A stretch of 9,070 nucleotides of DNA from Candidatus Coatesiibacteriota bacterium (GTDB lineage Bacteria > RBG-13-66-14): NCBI GenBank assembly GCA_014728185.1, contig WJMB01000196.1, positions 1 to 9,070 on the forward strand, written 5' to 3'. The stretch's first letter is position 1; every line of letters starts with the position of its first letter. The position numbers and the translations under genes are program-made. Shown piece by piece: positions 1 through 6,600 of this stretch. The notes beneath the pieces are model-generated. The model searched no databases and was not told the origin of the DNA. It worked only from the letters and a program-made list of their open reading frames with translations.

Positions 1-71
1 AGACTGCGCATGATAGTATCGAGGTCAATGCCGGACGCACCCAAACAGCCCTTGCCTGCTCGGTCAACCTT

Positions 72-115
72 TCAATATCGGCCTTGATTTGGACCGATCA
101 GGTTACATGATGCCT
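72..115 (-). repeat. Inverted copy of the repeat-element terminus (third element, running off the left edge)
   Basis: Read on the minus strand from 115 down to 72, this stretch aligns with the left ends of the elements at 2144 and 7400. All begin AGGC-TCATG, and the core TGATCGGTCCAAATCAAGGC (100 to 81) differs from the 7415-7433 copy by one substitution and one inserted A. In plus orientation it is therefore the right end of an element whose body lies left of the window. The rest of 1-163 holds no coding frame or RNA gene that I can support. Confidence 0.65.
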
Positions 116-163
116 AAGCTGATGCAAGAAGCGTGCCAACCCGACGAGATCAGCGCTTCGGGC

Positions 164-754
164 TCACTCCGCACCGGCCTCTTCGGCCTTTTCGGCCTCC
201 TCGAGCATCAGCTCGATCTCCGACTCGAGCTGCTCGTGGGCGGCGGCGTCGATGCGCCGAGCGGCGTGGTCCAGGTAGAGCTTGCCGCCGAGCAGCAGCC
301 CGGCCAGGATGGTCGTGACCAGGGGCAGGGCCAGGCCGTAGCGCCGTCCGCTTCCGCGCCGGACGAGGGTGATTACCAGGGCCGTCAGAGCCAGGGCCAG
401 TGCGGCCGCCGGCCAGACCAGGTAGGGCAGCTCGGGGCGGAAGGAGATCAGGACTGTCGACCCCCAGAAGACCCAGACCAGTGAAGGCAGGCCGCTGTCC
501 AGGGGGCCGGTGAAGACGAGGGCCTTGAGCGCCGCGCCGGCTCCGAGCTCCTCCCGGGAGGTCCGGACGAAGAGCACCGTCAGCACCGCCGCGGTCACCA
601 GACCGGACAGTGTCGGCCAGAACCAGGGGTCCAGGTAGAGCTGGAAGAAGATGTAGGCGAAGTAGTTGGCCGCGGCGATCAGCGCGGTGATCAACAGGGC
701 CAGGGAGGCCAAAGCCGGGGCGCCGCCGCGCCGCGTTGTCGTTTCGCCTTTCAA
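164..754 (-). CDS. Five-helix membrane protein with acidic C-terminal helix, function unknown
   Basis: This 196-aa protein is not from a family I recognise. Hydrophobic segments at about residues 14-38, 45-64, 91-105, 110-131 and 139-161 predict roughly five membrane helices. Residues 162-193 form a strongly charged, Glu-rich amphipathic helix (ARRIDAAAHEQLESEIELML). The same frame stays open upstream to 1189, but that part is low-hydrophobicity Arg/Gly/Pro-rich sequence lying opposite another gene. I therefore place the start at a TTG at 754-752. It is preceded by GGAGG nine to ten bases upstream and overlaps the stop codon of the preceding gene in the string TTGA. That overlap implies translational coupling with the 114-aa membrane protein, suggesting the two act together at the membrane. 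The C-terminal helix could lie along the membrane or bind a partner. CDS confidence is good; function is unassigned. Confidence 0.8.
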   Translation of the reverse strand: MKGETTTRRGGAPALASLALLITALIAAANYFAYIFFQLYLDPWFWPTLSGLVTAAVLTVLFVRTSREELGAGAALKALVFTGPLDSGLPSLVWVFWGSTVLISFRPELPYLVWPAAALALALTALVITLVRRGSGRRYGLALPLVTTILAGLLLGGKLYLDHAARRIDAAAHEQLESEIELMLEEAEKAEEAGAE

Positions 755-1095
755 TTCGATGAGTCCTCCAGGGTGTCCGCGCCGCTCTGATAGCTTTCGG
801 CGGTGCGTTCGATCTCCCGGCTGCACGAGCTCAGGGAGCCGGAGATGACCAGGACGGTGACGATGGCGATAACGGAGAGCCCCAGGGCCCACCAGGAGAA
901 GAACCGCGCCGCCCGGGGCCATTGCTCCATTGACTTGCGCCGGCCGAGCAGGACCAGCGTAACCCCGCCGCCCAGGGCGACGAAGAGCAGGATCAGCCCC
1001 GTGGTCTCGGTGAAGGGCACCAGGCCCAGCAGGGCGCCCACGGCCGCCAGGACGGCGACGGCCAGGGCCAGCAGACGGATCAGCCAGGTGGGCAT
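751..1095 (-). CDS. Three-helix small membrane protein, function unknown
   Basis: This 114-aa hydrophobic protein has predicted helices at about residues 4-28, 30-51 and 64-88. A short basic loop, GRRKSMEQWPR, separates helices two and three. The polar tail (residues 89-114) begins SSCSREIERTAESYQ and carries one cysteine at residue 91 just after the last helix. The ATG start at 1095-1093 has GGAG six bases upstream. The gene is first in a two-gene minus-strand unit: its TGA overlaps the TTG start of the five-helix protein. It diverges from the universal-stress gene across a 358-base intergenic region. I recognise no family. The composition argues for a genuine membrane protein and not a shadow frame. 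Confidence 0.8.
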   Translation of the reverse strand: MPTWLIRLLALAVAVLAAVGALLGLVPFTETTGLILLFVALGGGVTLVLLGRRKSMEQWPRAARFFSWWALGLSVIAIVTVLVISGSLSSCSREIERTAESYQSGADTLEDSSN

Positions 1096-1344
1096 CCGGC
1101 ACTCCGGTGTGGGTTAAACGATAAGGCGGGATCGAATTCTGGAGTGGAATGTGAGTGTCGGAGCACGTCTTATCGCGCTCACGCAACAATCACCCGACGA
1201 TCTCCCGGGTCGGTATGTGGTCGCGTGCTGAGTCGACCAGGTGCTTCTCCGGACGGTCCCGGACGTCGGCTGGGAGACGCCCCCTTTATCGTTTTGAGTA
1301 GCTTAAGATTAACCCGCGGCGGGGGGAGTGTCAAGGCGCCGCAT

Positions 1345-1369
1345 CCCGGGGTTGTCTATCGACCCCGGG
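1345..1369. promoter_or_regulatory. Inverted repeat over the -35 region of the stress-protein promoter (candidate operator)
   Basis: CCCGGGGT (1345-1352) is repeated in inverse as ACCCCGGG (1362-1369), with a 9-base spacer. The arms flank and partly cover the proposed -35 hexamer, a position typical of repressor operators. It could instead be a GC-rich hairpin without regulatory meaning. No known regulator site is recognised. Confidence 0.4.
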
Positions 1370-1381
1370 GATTGCTATACT
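1352..1381 (+). promoter_or_regulatory. Extended -10 sigma-70-like promoter for the universal stress gene
   Basis: TTGTCT (1352-1357) and TATACT (1376-1381) are separated by 18 bases. The -10 element is preceded by TG one base upstream (1373-1374), giving an extended -10. The GTG start lies 72 bases downstream at 1454, so the transcript would carry a leader of roughly 65 bases. Confidence 0.6.
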
Positions 1382-1453
1382 AGGAATCCATCGACCACCC
1401 GCTGTATACACACAACCGCTTTTCTCCGGGCATCCACAAGGGGGACGACCGCG

Positions 1454-1870
1454 GTGAAGAAGGGTCTTTTAGGAATCTTCGGGCGCAAGGGCGGACGGCG
1501 CCTGCGGGTCCTGGCCACCACGGCCGGCAGCGTGCCGGCCCGCCACAAGGGCGCCTACATCATTCACGTCGCCGAGGAGCTCGGCGCCGAGCTGCTGGTT
1601 CTCCACGTCATCGAGGATGAGAGCCGCTGGCAGGACGGCGACTGGGCCCTGTCGCTCTACGACGTCAAGGGCGCCGAGATCAACGTGCGCACCCTGTTGC
1701 GTATCGGCAAGGCCCCCCAGGTCATCTCCCAGGTCGCCGAGGAGGAGGAAGTCGACGTCATCACCCTGGGGCTCTCCGAAGACAACAAGGCTCCGCTCAA
1801 GGTGATCAACGAGCTCTCCCGCCTTACCACCACCCCGATCCTCCTCGTCCCCACCCTGGAGGACTTCTAG
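1454..1870 (+). CDS. Universal stress protein (UspA) family, single domain, divergent nucleotide site
   Basis: This is a 138-aa cytosolic alpha/beta protein of the Usp fold. Strand one is RRLRVLATTAGS (residues 15-26). It is followed by a helix and the typical GAELLVLHVIED strand (44-55), then VDVITLGLSED (100-110) and the family's closing SRLTTTPILLVP strand (122-133). The frame is open further upstream to 1328, but GTG at 1454 is chosen. AGGGGG sits nine bases before it, the promoter lies upstream, and Usp homology starts only about 14 residues in. The Asp usually found after strand one is replaced here (ATTAGS). The G-2X-G-9X-G(S/T) ATP-binding motif is absent: the corresponding segment, from GLSEDNKAPLKVINELSR, lacks the later glycines. 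It is probably a non-ATP-binding Usp. The basic leader VKKGLLGIFGRKGGRR is unusual. Partners and trigger cannot be read from the sequence. Confidence 0.88.
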   Translation: MKKGLLGIFGRKGGRRLRVLATTAGSVPARHKGAYIIHVAEELGAELLVLHVIEDESRWQDGDWALSLYDVKGAEINVRTLLRIGKAPQVISQVAEEEEVDVITLGLSEDNKAPLKVINELSRLTTTPILLVPTLEDF

Positions 1871-2143
1871 CCCGGGGGCAGCGGTGCGCCGGCTGGGGCG
1901 TCGGCCAGCTCCCGGTAACGGTGCGCTTTGTCGCCACGGGGAGCGAGGCCGGTTTCATCTGGTTCATGCGGCCTTTAGTCGACGGCGACGGGAGTGGCGC
2001 GATCCAGGATCCGGCGAATAGGAACCGGATTTTAGCTTTCACCTCGTCGGACCTCGACTCTGTGCCCTTTCCGACACTGCGAACACCACCCCCCGAGCCA
2101 GCCATCTTCTCAGTGTTGCCGGTCACTGCTGCCGCTTTTCACG
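1871..2143. other. Intergenic stretch after the stress-protein gene, no gene supported
   Basis: A 5-bp stem, GCTGG (1892-1896) with CCAGC (1905-1909), lies just after the stop codon. It lacks a T tract, so it is not a convincing terminator. An open frame starting GTG at 1921 runs through here into the repeat element. It shows no domain and has no Shine-Dalgarno sequence, so I do not call it. Confidence 0.5.
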
Positions 2144-2204
2144 AGGCGTCATGGAACGTGATCAGACCAAATCAGGCTGATTGGGAGTGGTTTGCCGGGC
2201 CGTT
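2144..2204 (+). repeat. Repeat block A, copy 1 (element left terminus)
   Basis: This block matches 7400-7460 without gaps at 54 of 61 positions. Six of the seven differences are transitions. It contains a near-palindrome around CCAAATCAGGCTGATTGGG. Confidence 0.85.
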
Positions 2205-2431
2205 CTTCACTTCTCTGAAGGGATTATCACCTGAAACTGAACCTACATCGAAACCTAAAAACAGCGGTATTTAGAACGGAGGTGCCCACAACTACCACCC
2301 GAAGTCCTTCAGCTCGACGGGCCAAAGAGGTTTTCTTATCAGCTAAACCAGCTATTTGAAAAGATTAAGCCTCCAGATGACAGGTAAGCCCGGGATGCAA
2401 ATCAGGAGTCGCGACTTCCAGTCTCTCTGCG

Positions 2432-2453
2432 TCCTCTTGGCATCCTCTTGGCA
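2432..2453 (+). repeat. Perfect tandem duplication of an 11-base unit
   Basis: TCCTCTTGGCA occurs twice back to back (2432-2442 and 2443-2453). It sits just before a pair of hairpins in the internal part of the long element that is missing from the short copy. Confidence 0.8.
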
Positions 2454-2455
2454 GC

Positions 2456-2492
2456 GCCCGCTTCGGGCAAGCCTGGTTTTCCGCCACCAGGC
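2456..2492. repeat. Two adjacent small hairpins
   Basis: The first stem is GCCCG (2456-2460) with CGGGC (2464-2468) around a CTT loop. The second is GCCTGGT (2471-2477) with ACCAGGC (2486-2492) around an 8-base loop. No T tract follows, so they are not classical terminators. They lie in the long element only. Confidence 0.5.
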
Positions 2493-2590
2493 AAGGCACG
2501 GGCAGTGACAGCTTGCGCAGCTATAAAGCACATGATAACAAGCTATTAGCGATATATACCTGTTCAGAAACGTGTGATAATCCCTACCTT

Positions 2591-2665
2591 TTATTACGAC
2601 ATTTATGAGTCAGTGGCGATCTGCTGTCAGGGCATATACAAGTGCGCTGATCTCTGGGTTTGCCA
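2591..2665 (+). repeat. Repeat block B, copy 1 (internal core)
   Basis: This aligns with 7523-7598 at about 78% identity with one single-base gap. The best-conserved stretch is TCTGCTGTCAGGG. It lies about 390 bases inside the left end here but only about 60 bases inside in the short element. Confidence 0.8.
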
Positions 2666-3060
2666 AGGAAGACATTCTTAATTGCAATTGGGATCACTTA
2701 ACTGTCACGGACCATGGTGTTACTGGATATCGTTCTGATACAAGCAGTCATTGGGAAATCAGATGTGCACATCAAGTGAGCCGCTTGTGGCAGGTACCTG
2801 GATTTCCACATTCCCAGGATGCTCGTAGCGACGTCACGACGCTCCATTATCAACTGCTTGGCGCAATGGGCTTCGATGACGATTTATCGATGCTAAGCAA
2901 CTAATTATCATGCATATATAACTAGCAGGCGCCGAGGGGTTGAGTTGGCAGGCCAAACATCATTCGGCAAAGCCTCGTATCAGCCGCTTTTTGCGAGGTG
3001 GGGCGGTGTTTCGAGTTGGAGTTGGCTGGTCCGAGGTCGTGTGTGATGCCTTGCAATTTT

Positions 3061-3082
3061 AAAAAGCCCGTTTCGTGACGGG
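3061..3082 (-). terminator. Possible weak intrinsic terminator on the minus strand
   Basis: On the minus strand CCCGT (3082-3078) pairs with ACGGG (3071-3067) around a 6-base loop, followed by C and five T residues (3065-3061). The stem is only 5 bp. No minus-strand gene is visible upstream of it, so its role is unclear. Confidence 0.3.
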
Positions 3083-3155
3083 TGTCCGATACCAATCACG
3101 TATATTATCAACAGGATACAATCATGATCAGGTCCGGTCGGTGTATGTGATGCCT
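3066..3155 (+). repeat. Repeat block C, copy 1 (element right terminus)
   Basis: The stretch aligns with 7632-7721. The best part, 3103-3128, matches 7670-7695 at 22 of 26 positions. Its outer portion is an inverted, degenerate version of block A. Confidence 0.65.
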
Positions 3156-3230
3156 TTCTCGATGATCAATCACCGTCGCTTCCACTATTGTTAGCCATTT
3201 CGATCCATTTTCACCCGCGAGGTTTGTTCC

Positions 3231-3266
3231 GTGTCTGAGGTATCGATCGCCGAGGTGCCGGTGTGA
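3231..3266 (+). other. Possible 11-residue upstream ORF coupled to the small membrane gene
   Basis: GTG at 3231 opens an 11-codon frame (VSEVSIAEVPV) with GAGG eight bases upstream. Its TGA overlaps the GTG start of the next gene in the string GTGA. Four of eleven residues are valine. It could be a leader peptide that couples translation, or chance. Confidence 0.25.
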
Positions 3267-3442
3267 GCCTTTGGTCCGCCGCCGTCGTCATCGGCTTTCT
3301 GGGTTGGATCGCCTGCGGCTTCGGCTTCATTCGCCGGGCGCTGACCCCGGAGCTGAGCTTCATCGGCGCCAAGGCTGCCTTCTGGGGCGGCTGGCTGCTG
3401 TTCTTCTGGCTGCTCTGGATAGTGGGTCTGACCCAGGCCTAG
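3263..3442 (+). CDS. Small two-helix membrane protein, function unknown
   Basis: This 59-aa protein is mostly hydrophobic. Predicted helix one covers about residues 3-23 (from SLWSAAVVIGFLGWIACGF). A short loop with FIRRALTPEL follows, and helix two spans about 36-56, rich in Trp and Phe (GGWLLFFWLLWIVGL). The GTG start at 3263 has GAGGTG five bases upstream and overlaps the stop of a possible mini-ORF. The compact codon use, GC richness like neighbouring real genes and the strong intrinsic terminator 37 bases after the stop all support a real gene. I recognise no family. It is a separate transcription unit from the giant gene downstream, because the terminator lies between them. Confidence 0.7.
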   Translation: MSLWSAAVVIGFLGWIACGFGFIRRALTPELSFIGAKAAFWGGWLLFFWLLWIVGLTQA

Positions 3443-3479
3443 GAGCGGCGGATTGGTCAGCGAAACTATCGACAATCTG

Positions 3480-3502
3480 AGCCGACACCGTCGGCTTTTT
3501 TT
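3480..3502 (+). terminator. Intrinsic terminator after the small membrane gene
   Basis: AGCCGAC (3480-3486) pairs perfectly with GTCGGCT (3490-3496) around an ACC loop. It runs directly into seven T residues (3496-3502). Confidence 0.85.
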
Positions 3503-3513
3503 CATGCAATCGA

Positions 3514-3529
3514 TCACGGCCCGCCGTGA
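3514..3529. promoter_or_regulatory. Palindrome overlapping the -35 of the giant-gene promoter (candidate operator)
   Basis: TCACGG (3514-3519) and CCGTGA (3524-3529) are perfect inverted arms with a 4-base centre, CCCG. The right arm shares GTGA with the proposed -35 hexamer, so a bound protein would block RNA polymerase. Confidence 0.4.
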
Positions 3530-3554
3530 CAAGTTCGCTCCGACGGCGTATCCT
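3526..3554 (+). promoter_or_regulatory. Sigma-70-like promoter for the giant coiled-coil gene
   Basis: GTGACA (3526-3531, five of six to TTGACA) and TATCCT (3549-3554, four of six to TATAAT) are separated by exactly 17 bases. It lies just after the upstream terminator and about 80 bases before the GTG start at 3633. Confidence 0.5.
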
Positions 3555-3600
3555 TATTGGTGGTCTGAGTTTCACCGTCTCAGTTGAAACATCTGTGCAA

Positions 3601-3636
3601 ATGAATCCCCCCGGGAAGCGGTTCGAGTCGTTGTGA
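3601..3636 (+). other. Possible 11-residue upstream ORF overlapping the giant gene start
   Basis: ATG at 3601 opens an 11-codon frame (MNPPGKRFESL) whose TGA overlaps the GTG start at 3633 in the string GTGA. No convincing Shine-Dalgarno precedes this ATG. The GTG itself has only a distant purine run (GGGAAG, about 14 bases upstream), so coupled re-initiation is plausible but unproven. Confidence 0.25.
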
Positions 3637-6600
3637 ACACCGTTCTGCCCAGTCTGGTGCGTCTTCGTCGCCGCCTGGCCCTTGTCAGGGCGGCGCGTCG
3701 GCTGCTGCTGATCCTGTTCTGCCTGGGCGCGCCGCTGCCGCCGGCCCTGGCCCTGGCGGCGCTGGGCGGTCCGTGGTGGGCGGCCTGGACACTCTGGCTG
3801 GGCGTGGCGGCCTTGCTGGGGGTCATCCTGCTGCGCGGTCTCGCACCCGCGCCGGACCTCCGCGCAGCGGCCCGGCGGGCCGGGAGGCGTCACCCCGAGC
3901 TCGGTGACGAGCTGGAGTCGGCCCTGGAGCTCGCCTGGAGCGACGACCCCTACGGTCGGCTGCAGGTCGAGCGGGCGCGGCGTCTGGCGGCGGCCTGCGG
4001 CCTGCCCGACTCGATCCCCCTGGGCGGCGAGCTGCGCCGGCCTCTGGGCGCCGCGACGGGATTGGTCGTCCTCTACCTGCTGACGGCTCTGGTCGCGCCG
4101 CAGCTCTATCACCACGGCTGGCGCGGTCTGCGCGGGCTGAGTGTCGAACCACCCGCCCCGGCGCTCCTCGCGGTGACCCCGGGCGACGCCCGGCTGCGCC
4201 CCGGCGAGACGGTGACGATCGAGGCCAGCTTCGATCGCTCGCCGCTGGAGCCCCGGCTGGAGCTACGCCGCGCCGCCGGTGAGCCCTGGCGCGCCCTGCC
4301 GCTGACACCGCAGACCCCGACACGCCATGTTCGCGAGCTCGAACCCCTGGACGTCCTGGAGACCGCGCGGCTGGAGTACCGGGTGGTCCACGCCGATGGT
4401 GCCGGCGAGGTCCACCGGCTGGAGCTGATCCCGGCGCCCCGGTTGAGCGCTCTGGCGGTGCGGGTCGTTCCGCCGGCCTACACTTCTCTGGAGCCCCGGG
4501 AGCTGCCCGCGGGTTCCGGCGCGGTGACGGCGCCCCGGGGCGCCCGTGTCGAGTTCGAGGCCCGGGTGGAACCCGCCCTGGAATCCGCGGCGCTGCGTCT
4601 TTCGGCCGGCGGGGATCGGCCGCTGAGCCCACGGTTCGATGCCGATGGCGCCGACGTTTCCGGGGCCTTCACCCTGTCCGGCGACGGCCGCTGGTCCCTG
4701 GGCTTCCTCTCGCAAGACGGCCTGGAGGGCGCCTCGCCGGATTACCGGCTGGTCGCCCTGCCCGACGAGCCGCCGACGATCGAGCTCCTCGAGCCCCTTG
4801 GCGCGTATGAACTCGACGCGACGATGAGCGTCCCGCTGGCCTGCCGCGTCGCCGACGACTACGGCGCAGCCCGTCTGGAGCTGCTCTACACCCGCAACGG
4901 CGAGACCGAGGTCCGGGAGCTGGCCCGGGGGTTGGGCACCGCCGCCCGGGTGGACTATCGCTGGGACCTCGCCGGGATCGAGCTGCTGCCCGGCGATGAG
5001 CTGGCCTGCCGCCTGCGGGTCCTGGACAACAACGCCGTCGACGGCCCCGGCGTCGCCCTCTCACCGGTCTTCACCGTGCGCTTCCCCGGCGTGGAAGAGT
5101 TCATGGACGAGGGCCTGCTGGCCGGGGACGATGAGGCCCTGGAGGAGCTGGATCAGCGCGAGGAGCTGCAGAGTCGGGAGCTGGAGGAGCTGGCCCGGCG
5201 GCACCGCGGTGACGAGGAGGTTTCCTGGGAGGAGCGACGGGCCCTCGAGGAGCTCACCGCCGAGCAGGAGCGTATCGTCGCTCGAGCCGAGGAGACCCTG
5301 CATGAACTCGATAGCCGCATCGAGGCCCTGGATCGGGAGAACCTGCTGACCCCGGAGAGCCTGGCCAAACTCAACGAGGTTCAGCGGCTGCTCCACGAGT
5401 CCCTGGACGACGAGCTGCGCCGCGGTCTCGAGGAGCTGCAGCGGGCCGTCGACGAGCGGTTGGAGCGGGGGCGCTTGGAGGAGCTGGCCCGTGAGTTCAC
5501 CCAGAGCCGGGAGGAGTTCGAGGAACAGTTGGAACGGATGGAGGAGCTGCTACAGCGGGCCCGGGCCGAGCAGCGACTGGCCGAGCTGGCCGCCGAGGCC
5601 CTGGAGACCGCCCGTCGCGCCGCCGAGAACGCCGCCGAGCCGACGCGGGCCGCCGGAGAGGAGCTGGCCGAGAGCAGCCGGGAGCTGGCCGCCGAGGCCG
5701 CCGAGACCTCCGAACTGCTTTCCGGTGTCGCCGACGACGATGTTTTCAGTCAAGCCGGGGAGAGGGTCGCCCGGGCCGGTGAGGAGCTTAGGGCGAGCGA
5801 GACCGCGCGGAGTCTGGAGGAATCCGCCGCCGACGCCCGCTCCGCCGAGGCCGGAGCCGCCGAGCTGGCCGACTTCTCCGAGGAGCTGGCCTCGGCCCTG
5901 GCCGAGCTGCGCTCCGGTCAGCACGAGCAGCTTCAGCGGGTGCTGGCCTCACAGGTCAACGCCCTGCTGCTGTTGGCCGAGGATTTCAGCGCCACCCGGC
6001 GGGCCGCCGAGGTCGGCGCGATCGACAACACCGAGCTGGGCCGCCGTCTGGCAGCCGCCGCCGCCGGTCTGCGCCGCGTGCGACTGGGTGTCGAAGAGGC
6101 CTACCGCCGCACCGCCGCTTTCGATACCGGCATAGCCGACGGCCTGGAGCGCCTGGCCGCCGAGCTGGACGAGGGGGCCGCCGGGAGCGCCGCCGGCGAC
6201 AAGGCTCCGGTCCGCCGCCTCGGCGAGCAACTGGCCTCGCTGAACAACCTGACCCTGCGGCTGCTGGAGCTTCAGCGCCAGGCCGCCCGGAATCAGAGCG
6301 GCACCGGCCTCTCCGAGATGATGGCCCGCCTGGGCGAGCTGGCCGCCCAGCAGCAGGGCCTCAACCAGGATACCGCGGCGGCTTCGGGCGGCGGGACTCC
6401 CATGCCCAACGGCGACTCCCGGGGCGGACCGCCGAGTCTGCGATCCCTGGCCGCCAGGCAGGCCGCCATCCGTCAGGCCCTGGAGGAGCTCGGCACCGGG
6501 GCCGGCGAGGTCGAGGGCCTGCTGGGCGACCTGGGCGAGCTGGCCGGGCAGGCCGGTGAGATCGAGGGCCGCCTCAGCGCCGGCGCCCTGGGACCCGAAA

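Larger units (their letters stand above)
2144..3155 (+). mobile_element. Decayed TIR-type mobile element, long copy (about 1.0 kb)
   Basis: The left end, from AGGCGTCATGGAACGTGATC, and the inverted right end, read on the minus strand from 3155 as AGGCATCACATACACC, are degenerate inverted repeats of one another. The minus-strand terminus at 72-115 bridges them: it matches the left ends closely and matches the right end at 22 of its first 31 positions. The element is markedly more AT-rich than the flanking genes and lies wholly between genes. The left terminus, an internal core (2591-2665) and the right terminus recur in the same order and orientation at 7400-7721. No transposase, integrase or reverse transcriptase is recognisable. 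The only sizeable frame, 99 codons from 2605, starts inside the core and is not preserved in the other copy. It could be a dead insertion sequence or a non-autonomous derivative of an element elsewhere in the genome. Confidence 0.6.

Noticed and set aside
755..1189. N-terminal extension of the five-helix protein up to an ATG at 1189
   Set aside because: The extension is Arg/Gly/Pro-rich and lies in another frame of a convincing membrane gene. The TTG at 754 has a good Shine-Dalgarno and a coupled stop.
1921..2274. 117-codon open frame starting GTG after the stress gene and crossing block A
   Set aside because: No Shine-Dalgarno and no domain. It spans an element boundary. In block A, four of the seven differences from copy 2 would change the amino acid, which does not look like coding constraint.
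2573..2581. TG-T-GATAAT extended -10-like string
   Set aside because: No -35 element, and the only downstream frame is itself unsupported.
2605..2904. 99-codon frame as a real gene
   Set aside because: It starts within a repeat core whose other copy lacks the ATG and has an early stop; there is no Shine-Dalgarno and no recognisable family. Kept only as a finding.
3619..3630. GGTTCGAGTC resembling a tRNA T-loop
   Set aside because: The flanking bases do not pair into a T stem, and no anticodon or acceptor arm fits. It is also at the start of a gene.
3360..4632. Long minus-strand open frames opposite the giant gene
   Set aside because: Arg/Pro/Gln-rich translations typical of GC-rich antisense shadows, with no domain or ribosome-binding site.
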